64,000 bases of DNA from Trogon surrucura (lineage: Eukaryota; Chordata; Aves; Trogoniformes; Trogonidae), in NCBI GenBank assembly GCA_020746105.1, contig CM036627.1, forward strand, positions 186,001-250,000, written 5' to 3'. How positions within the stretch are numbered: the first letter of the stretch is position 1; each line of letters starts with the position of its first letter. The notes below the pieces were generated by a model. The model was not told the origin of the DNA. It saw only the letters and a program-made list of their open reading frames with translations, and did no database searches. The translations under genes were made by a program, and so were the position numbers. Of this stretch, positions 49,260 through 59,400 are shown piece after piece.

Positions 49260-52200
49260 CTGAAATTACAACAGAAAGGGTAAGAAAATATTGTACTAAG
49301 AATCAAAGCAAAACCAGTACATTGTTTGCTTCCCATTGCAAATCTTGCTTTCAAATGATTTTAAGGAGACTTGTTTAGTTCCCAATGTCTAGAAGCTGAG
49401 CAACTTAGCACTAACATGATGTAAAGGCCAAGTATAACTACGTAGCATATGTGTGCATGAAATATTCTGTAATTCATATTATGAAAAATAACAGGTGTGG
49501 CTCATACCTGGACTTTGCGAACAAATGACGGAGTCACTCTTTTCTCAAAATCGTCTATTGGAGTGTATGAGTTGAGGATCTTAACTATCTGTTCAAATTA
49601 CAAGAAGAGTATTTTAGCACGTCACAAAAAGTGAGAACGCAAAGCTTCACTAAAGAATTTTACTATAAAGACGTAATTTTGACTGGTCACCTAATGAGTT
49701 GTTACATGTATGACGATTGCTAGGACTCATTTCCAGAGGTGTCAGCAGAACCAAGGAGATGGAGAAAAAGCTGAATCAATTAAGAAAAACAGCAAAAAAA
49801 CCTTGTGACAGAGTAAATAAAATACATTGTGGAATAAAAACATGGAACAGCAAAAAGCAGACAAGTATTTACACAGGAGCAGCTAAAATGCTAACACAAT
49901 CAGAAACAAGGAGTTAAAAGTCCAATTTAACAAGTGGTGATGTGGAATGCTAAGGAATGCTGTTTTAATCACATGAAAGGACAATAGCTCTTTGCAACAA
50001 ATTATTTTAGAAAGCTAAGAGTCTGCAACTGGTGCTGCCAGAAGAAAACATGGCTCATTACCTGCACAGTAGAAAGAGATGTGCAGTGTTCACATATCTC
50101 CTTGGCATCATCATCTGTGATCTTTTTGACCTGCAGAAGCCAGGCTGCTTGAGAAAGCGGCTCCAAAGTTTCTTTGGCATTACTGCTTTGAAGATTCTTG
50201 TCTTTAAGCCATTCCTCCAAGTAGCTGATGTTACATCTGGATTAAACCATGAATGGACAACAGAAATGTCAGGTTTCCCCTAACAAGCAAGTTACATTAA
50301 AGACTTCTGAAGAAGGAATGCTCCTCTAATACAGTGTTCAATTCATATATTTTAAGTTAAAAAACATACCTGTAGATCATAAATATCAAACAATTAATAG
50401 CTTATTGATCTGTAAGTTTAATCCTTTGTATATTTCAGTTATTTTTATTTTTTTTATTTCAAAAAGCCTGGATAATGGAAAACAAGTCGTAAGTTCAGCT
50501 GCTGTTTACAGAAAATTATTAATATATACTAGCATTGCCTATTACACTGTAGCACTAGATGTCTTTAAAATATTCATTTATGGCTGAGCTTGTACAAGAG
50601 AACAATATTTGGACATTACAAAGCAGGGCTTCTAACTGATGTCCTACAGGTTACAGTGGTTTTCTTCTAATAGTATTCCCAGATGGGTCAAGATTTCACT
50701 GATTTTCTTTCACCTGAGTCTGCAGACCGTCTAATAGAGAACAAATGAACTGTATCTTCTGCAAAAAGAGTGGGGAGCATGTTCTCTTGATGCTCATAAC
50801 TAGACAGATGATGCTTGATCTACACTCTCAAAGGCTCTGTCTCTGTGTCTTTCTCGTCACAGAGCACAAAAAACGCAAGTCAGCTTTTGCCTGTCTGCCA
50901 GCCACGCGACATCGCACCTGTTCACTACAGTAAGAAAGAATTAAAAATACTATCTGTAACATCCTGAGTGAGCTAGCATGGAAAGAATCCTAAACATGCC
51001 CGACATCAAACTCCAGACCACAATCTTCTGTCTCTTCCTCCATCAGTGTTTCAGTGGAAAGAACAATTTGTTGGAAAGAACAATCTGTAATACATTACGT
51101 TAAGAAAGCTTGTCCCAAACCGCAAAGACCTGCTCTTTCAAAGAGAGTAAAAAACCAACTGACTACGTCCAGCAGAACAGATACAGAATTATCCAGTGAC
51201 TTAGAGATAACGGAGGTTACACAGAAGTGTTAAAAATTCCTTCTCAAGCTTGCTGAAACTTTACCAGCTTTACCTTATCTGCATTCCTTTTCTGCATGAG
51301 CACATGTCCTTGCGGAGGAAGAGGCTATTGAGGGTGACAGCTCCAATCAGAAAGAAAAGCTGCTTCACTGTCTGCTTCAGCAGCTCAGAGTCCAAGCCAT
51401 TCTGGCACATAGTGCTATAAAAATAGCTGAGCTGTTGCAGGATAGAGGTCATTGTATAGGTGTCCGTGTCATCTATGCTAGAAGAACGTTTACGGAACCC
51501 TGTAGGTTTCAAGCCAGAAATTCCCTGAAGACTTTCATACTCCAGCATGCCTGGTACTGAAATACAACAGAAAATAACTTTTAAGACCAAAACTCTTAAA
51601 GCTCCCTTCAGTTATGTTAACTTAATTACTGAACAAAATCCACTTCCAGGATATTAAAAAAGTTAAATGATACAAGAAAAATAAGATATTGAGTTAAATT
51701 ATACAAGACAGAACAAGATACTGACAAAGGCTTTTAGAGTACACAGATTTTAAAATGCCTTTTGGTTTTGTAGAATATTGATTGGTTTCAAAGCACTATC
51801 CCACACCAGGGAATGCTGCGAGGAAAAAGTCTTTCCAAACCCCTTCAGAAGAATTTATATGTGCAGAAACATACGTGCAGGTATGCGTGGGTATAAATCA
51901 ACGGAAGGAAACAGTCCAGCCCATCCTTTGCCTCCATGTCTAATCTTTATATTTCACCAGCTATCTTTAGGTCTGGCTGCTGCTGTCTTACCGATCATGG
52001 GCTGAATGTTGTTCTCCATTACAGTAATGAACTGGTGATAGATATGAATGGCCAAATCACTAAGAATCTGTCTGTATTCTGAGAGATCAAAATGCTTCAA
52101 ACAGTTCTTATTCTGACGTGGCGTGTTACACTTCAGAAATTCCTACAAGTGAGTTGTAAACACAACTATTAGAAATCACGTAACATTATAATTATTAACT

Positions 52201-53344
52201 GTTACTACAATATATGTGTTGGAGTAACTCATTCCATCTCTGGCTGACACAGTCTCAGAATGAGTCAAAGGTCCAGCTCACTTCACTGGACTCTTCCTGT
52301 TCTGGGTTTCCTGTTCTTAATTTTCCAGTTTATGTTGACATTTAGTCTGTTCCTAAAACCTGCTAAAGCCAAAGGAAAAGTATGCATAGATTTCAGTGAA
52401 TGCTAGAATAATTCCTAGATCACTTAAATGTAAAGCAAACTCCCCCTGCCCTGCCCCATCCTCCCCACCCCCCCCCCCCCAAAAAAAAAGCCAAAATATA
52501 GTTGTTTAAACTGTGCTGGCAAACAAAAATAAATAATGACATTTTCTTGCTGCAGTGAGATCTCCTTTTTGGACAGCAAAGTTCTCGCTTCAGAATGTTG
52601 ATTAGAAATACAGATTAAAACTCTAAATTCTGGATTCAGACCCTTCCGTACCGTTGCGACTAAATTATAAAAGACTGTTATCATTTAAGTTTTAAATGCT
52701 TCCAACTCTGCACGGCTCTGTAGAAGTTATCGATGTGACCGCAAGAGGGAGGGAGTATCGTTGTACAGACAGTTCACAGCTACTGTGATTCCAGGACTTT
52801 ATGGAACCGCTTTGCTTTACCCCTGCAGGCTGTGTTCTTACGTGTCCACGCAATTACAGTACAGCCTAGCTAAGTCTGTAACACCCAGCAAAAAAACATC
52901 GGAAGAGCATTCAGTTTAAAAGAACTGAAAGAATTTTCATCTCAGGATAAAGCTTAGCTTAAACAAGCAAGTGAAATACGGAGGGAACAAAACAGTGAAT
53001 TTTACTGTTTTGCCCCTTTCCTGAGGTTTTATTCTGTAAACTTATTTTGGTAGCAGTAGGTGTCTGAACAGTCCCAATTATAAAAGAGTAAAGCTGGCTT
53101 TTACATATACACATAGCTGGATATCTGAAGTACAGCTCACATTAAACTCACGGGGAAGAGTTCAAAATTAAGTAGCAGTTTCCATATCATGTCTTTAACC
53201 TCCTTTAGCACTTCAATGTTTCATTGGTTTTACTTGATCCATTAGTTCTACACTGTCTTATTATTTGTGCAACACATATAACACCACTACATAGCAACGT
53301 GAATATGTAAATACCTGGAAGGAACAGCAGTGAGGTGGTGAACA

Positions 53345-53412
<68 letters not shown>

Positions 53413-56400
53413 CCATCTATCTACTTACCTACCTATTATGACTATTTGTAATTCCAAATAAAGTTTGCCAAAAGCAAAATAATGAAATTATTTTATTAAA
53501 TCAATCCTACCTCTTCCCCACTGTACTGCTTCAAACAGTTAAGAAAATAAAATGTATTGGAAAGCCAAAAGGACAACATCTCAAAGTCTTCTGAATGTTC
53601 CTGAAAATGACAAGTAAAGCAATCTTACAATGGTATTATCTGACTAAGTTTAATTTTATAACTGAACTTAAGACCATCATGGAATGGGTATAATAGAGTC
53701 TACCTACAGCAGAAGGAGCATACAGCATAGCAGAACAAATCATACTGTGATTTCAGGCTAATATACACAAAGATCCCTCTTCTATTGATAAAAACACTGT
53801 TTAGGTCTGCTTATATGACAGACTGGCTAAATAAATTAGCCTGGAGTTTTACACACTCCCATGCACAGCGTTGTCGTGCACTGGAAGTCTTCCTGCAACG
53901 AATCACGAACACCACCTCGGCACACGACTGAGACTGCACTACATATAAGCACGAGTCTATCTGTAAGGACGTTTTATTTTCATTATCTAACTAAATACAA
54001 GCTCTTCTAATGGATAAACTCTGGTATACATGTGTCTGTGAACAAACTAGAGGCATTCTCTGTGCAACAAGTTCAACTTCATAAATCATAGGCCATTCCT
54101 GCCAGTGCTACAAGAGCATGCTCACTCTTTAACTGCATTCTAAATCCATAATATGGCATTCACATAGCTGAACTCGTTACACAGGTGAGGCAACGAGCTA
54201 ACAATTCTTATTTATAATTTGATTTTGTAAGCTGACTGGCAACGTAACTTTAATCATTTGGGTACTAACGCTGTAGCACCAAACGACGTGTCAAAAACAA
54301 AATCACCCTAGTAGAGCAGTAGTGTAAAAACCTCTTACAATGCCGACACTCGCCTGTTGCCAGACACACTAACCTTCATTTCTGTCCACCTGACTTCTAC
54401 CAGTGCTGAAAGCACAGGTGCACTTCACCTAAGTAGCTACTCATTATAAAATACATTAAAAGATTTTGTCAACAAGCTCTTCAGATAAAAATAATTTTGG
54501 TTAATGCATTTTGCACATTCTGTGTTCAGCATACTAGCATCTTGGTGTCACTAATGATAATTATTCTATTACAGGAATACTAGTAGCAAATGAAAGTGTT
54601 AGCATTCCCCAGGTACTACGCACGCACCTTGTAAACCTTACATTATAAACCAAAAAGCTCCGAACAGTACAGCCAAACATAATTCTTACCTTAACAACTT
54701 GTTTGATACCATCAATGGTTACGTTCATGAAAGATTTCAGCATGTCAGCATCGTTCAGATAATCTGCATACCTCACACACATGAAGAGGATGTGAGCTGG
54801 AAGGCCAGGTATCATATTAACTACAACTCCACGTGGCTTTAAATCTGCATAAAGGAGAGTTATCAGGTTTATTACATGAAAATTCAATGATTCCATATAT
54901 AATTCTGAAAAAGACAAGCACTACGAGGTTCACTTCTCCAGTGACCAGTCACTTGATAATTGACTTACTGATGAATTGCTTGTTTCTGAAAAATTCCATA
55001 TTGTTCATGTAGGAGTAGTAAGTTTTCCAGAGAGGTAGGAGAGTATTGTGGCAAATTCTAAGGTCCATCATGGGTGGGCTATGCCAGACAGGACAACTTC
55101 AAAAAGCAATTTGCATTTAACTACTCACTAGAGGCCCTAACAAACTGAGGTGTTGCTTAACGACACACCCTTGTTCACAAGGCTGTAGTCAGAGAGAAGA
55201 GAGATGTTGTTCACAAGCGGTATTTAATAGTGGTGCTAATGTACATGGAAAATGCGTCAATCTAATGCAAATACAAGATAATGCAAAAAGCTGGTTTGGC
55301 AGGAAGATAGATATTGTAAAGTAACTCAGAGGACAAAATTCTTCTACAGCAGAAACACAAAACCATAGTTTCTTTCAGTGAAGGGAACGATACGGAAAGG
55401 ACAGACAACAGAGTAATCCATCACACGTGGCTATAAGCCCAGCGACTTACAGATTTAGCAGGTGACCAGGAAGAAAGTGCATTCAAGTCCCTGATGTGCT
55501 CTTGAGATTTATAGCTTTTTAAGTGAATAAATAATAAGAAAGATAATAGAGTCAGCATTATGTAAAGTCAGACAAGTGTTTTTCACACAGATAAAGCACT
55601 TCTGTATTCAAAATGCCTGGCAGCAGAAAACGAGCAATATAGAACCTCCAGCTATAGTGGTGGTAAGAGAATTTAAAGTGTTACTAAAATACCGAGGATC
55701 AGATTTTGGATGATCCTTTCTTCATCCTCTTTTTTGTACTCCATCATTCCAACGTACTCTCTGGACAAAGCTGGCACGTGAGCTTCAGCTGTCAAAAACA
55801 AAAGCACTGTCACTGCCAGGTAAACAGCTAGGTTAACGTTCCTCTTAGAACAAACCATTGGAGAAAAGCAGTTTTCTCTGTAATAAGCAGAGAATGCGCC
55901 CTGTTCACAGTAATGTTCTCAGCTGACGGTTCTAAGCAGTGTGAGTTAAGTAATATTTACACCATTTGTGTGAGTAGTTGCACTGGATTCAGTGGAGTTA
56001 TTTGCACTAGTAAGACAAACATAGCAACAATCCATCTCCACATCAGTCACCTCTGCAATGCTTTTAAGAGTACTCTATAGTGAAGAATTACTTGCTGTAC
56101 AAACTAACTTCACAGCAGGAACCACCTGCTGCTCGAAGGCTAAGGGGAGGAGTTACTCACCTGATGCAAAACTAACATTCTGTTGACTCAGAAACAGTTT
56201 GTGTGAGCGTATGTATTGGCCTTTGTTGAAAGAAACGCCTCTGACTTGGTCTTTATTGTATAGTTTAGGTCTCATATGTGCCCATTATTTTGACAGGAAA
56301 AAACACCAAGAAATTACTTTTATGCAATTTCTGTTGATGGTTCCCCTGGCACTTTTTCCCAAGGCTTTAAATTTCTAACCTCACTCCAAACCTTCATTTC

Positions 56401-59400
56401 CTTCAAACACACGCTGAAGACTCGAAGCTATTTAAAAGAAAAACAACAAAAAAAGTACATAACAGTATCTTACCTTTTTCAATAGTCTTGGTAAGAGTTT
56501 TGATCTGATCCTCCAACTTTTTTATTATTCTGTCTTTCATGTCTAGTTTTTCTTCAAGATCCTGTCATAATCAAAGTCAGTGAGTTCAGAGCAAGCACAA
56601 TTAAAAAGTATTGAAGTATAAAAGTATTAAAGCACAATTAAAAAGTATTGCCACAAATAAACAGTGGTACCATGTGCTTAAATTTTATTTGCAGGAAGAA
56701 ACATGAAACCTTTGTATCTTTTTTCCTCCCACAATGAATTGAGAAAACATCCCGTCCATAGCATGAAATAACGATTTCTTTCTTTTTGTCCTGCATTTCA
56801 GGTACAGTTTCTTAGTGATGATTTCATTTCCTCACCATGTTTTCCACAGTAAGTCGAGTTGTCTCTTGCTTCATCTTGCTTTGTATTTCATCCTGGGTTT
56901 CATCTTGCATCAGACCGTTGCTCAGCCCCTCAATTTCTTGGGTTGTAACTTTCAGCCTCTCTTTTTCTTTTATATCTACATCATTCTGGGCCACATGAGT
57001 TCTGTAAGGCAAATCTTACACTGAATGTGGTGGAGTTTAAGCGACCTTGTTACCACAGCTTACAGCAGCTCCGTTTCTTAGATTTAAAAAATATGAAAAG
57101 AAAAAAAAATATATTTACCGTCTCTGTGTTTTATCCCCTTCCAGCTCATAAAGCAGCCGATTAGACATCTCTTTCATTTTTTTCAGTAATAATTAGCAAC
57201 AGAACCCAAAACAAAAGGAAAACGAAATCAAATTTGTTTATTGCTCTGTACTAGTATTCAGTAAATCTCTTCTTACACGTAATTCTGTATCATCTAATAA
57301 AAGCGAATGACATGCCAAATAATGTATAGAAAAATATCTGACAACACTACATGTATTATATATATAGGATGAGAAATTCTGACAATACTAACTTCTTGCA
57401 ATTGTCAATAAAACTACTTGCAAATTTCAGATCGGTTGCCTTAGGAGACGCTGCAGTCAGAGAGATTCAGAATCCTCAGCAGAGCATGCTTTCCTGAAGT
57501 GGGAAGAACTTTCTAATATGCAAATTTAGCAAGAACTTTTCCCTCTGTCTCCCACTCTGAATTTTTCAACATCCTCTGAAGTCCCCCTCAGAGCACGCCT
57601 TAAGTTCCAAATCACCTCTCCTTGCTGTGATTGCTTCCAAAGGGGCACGCTCTCTTACACACACTCTTAGCAGAGCCCTGTTGGATACTCTTGCAGACAC
57701 CCAAACCATGGAACTGAATGACCTCAAAAAGATAAAAAAGCACACACACTTGCATGTATTTTACTCTTTAATAACAGAGGTTTAAAACTATACAAACTGC
57801 TTTTTCATCATGTTTCTTATATTTTACTAGCAAAAATGTAAGCAATAAGGCAATGATGTTATCACGTAATACTACCTGAATTTTTAAAAATTAAACGTAG
57901 GAAATTTGTTAATATGAAATGAAAGAGCAGGGACCATACTGGTACTTTACCTTTCAACTTTACAGTCTGCTCTTGAAGACGGTTTTCAAGATCTGATTTT
58001 TGATTTTCAAGTTCAGAAACTTGCTGCTTAAGATCTGGGATCACCTTTTGGAGAAAAAGAAGATTTGCCTATTTCAGTGCCTTCCTTCCTTTCTTGTGTC
58101 TGCAATAGCTCCTACGACACCAGAAGATCTTCAGCTGCAAATAGTCAAGTAGAGGGGAGAAACTGTGGGGGAATTCTGCTACCTGCTTGCCTGACTTTAA
58201 CTTTTTGGAAGCATCTGCTGCTGGCCACTCGTAAAAACGAAACAGTGAACTACTGAAGTGTTTGGACTGGCCCAGCACAATCATTCTTCTGTTCTAGTTT
58301 AAAGGAAATCACACTGTGGCTTTAGTTTCCCTAACTCAGTTAACATTGGAAAAAAACATCAAGATATTATTAAAAAAACTGCACAAATAACATTCTAAAA
58401 ATTTTTAAAAAATCATTCTAACTTTTCCTTATATTTTCAGCTCTGGTAACTTTGCTCAGAAAATATTTCTTCAGTTACATTTCAGTCAGCAGAAAAATAC
58501 TACGGTGTACACTGTCTTCTGGAATACGAGTATTTCCCTGTGTTAGCTAGGTTTTACACAGCACTAGCAATGAGATCTGAAGCCTTGCCTGCCCTTTGTG
58601 GGCAACCCGAAACCCTGATCCGCCCTCTCGTGGGAAGAGCCTCAGAACTGAACCCGTCTGTAACCACCAGAACCCCAGGGGTGTCTGGTTTTTCACCATC
58701 AAACCATAGAACTTGTCAACCTGAGAGACAGAACTAGCTTTCAAGAAAGCTCCTGAGAAAAATATGTTTATTTCTGTCCTCTGACTAAAAGGAAAGAATG
58801 AAGTACTCAAGGTGTGGCACTGGTGAGGCCGCACCTTGAGTGGTGTGTTCAGTTTTGGGAACCTCAGTATAGGAGGGATATCGAGGTGTTGGAGCGAGTG
58901 CAGGAAAGGGCGACAAAGCTGGTGAAGGGCCTGGAGATTAGACCTTACGGGGAGCGATTGAGGGAGCTGGGACTGTCCAGTTTGAGGAAGAGGAGGCTGA
59001 GGGGGGACCTCATCATGCTCTACAATTACTTGACAGGACATTGTAGAGAGGCTGGTGCTGGTCTCTTCTCACAGGTCATTAGGGACAGAACCAGGGGGAA
59101 TGGGTTCAAGTTGCAACAGGGCAAGTTTAGACTGGACATCAGGAAGAAATTCTTCATGGAAAGAGTGGTCAGACACTGGAACAGACTGCCCAGGGAGGGG
59201 GTTGAGTTGCCATCCCTGGATGTGTTTAAGTGTCGCTGAGATGTGGTGTTGGGTGAGATGGTTTAGGGGTGAACTTGTAGTGTAGGGTTAATGGCTGTAG
59301 TGTAGGGTTAATGGTTGGACTCGATGATCCCAAGGGTCTTTTCCAACCTGAACTGTTCTACGATTCTATGAAGTAACTAAATTCTGAACTTCAGCACAAC

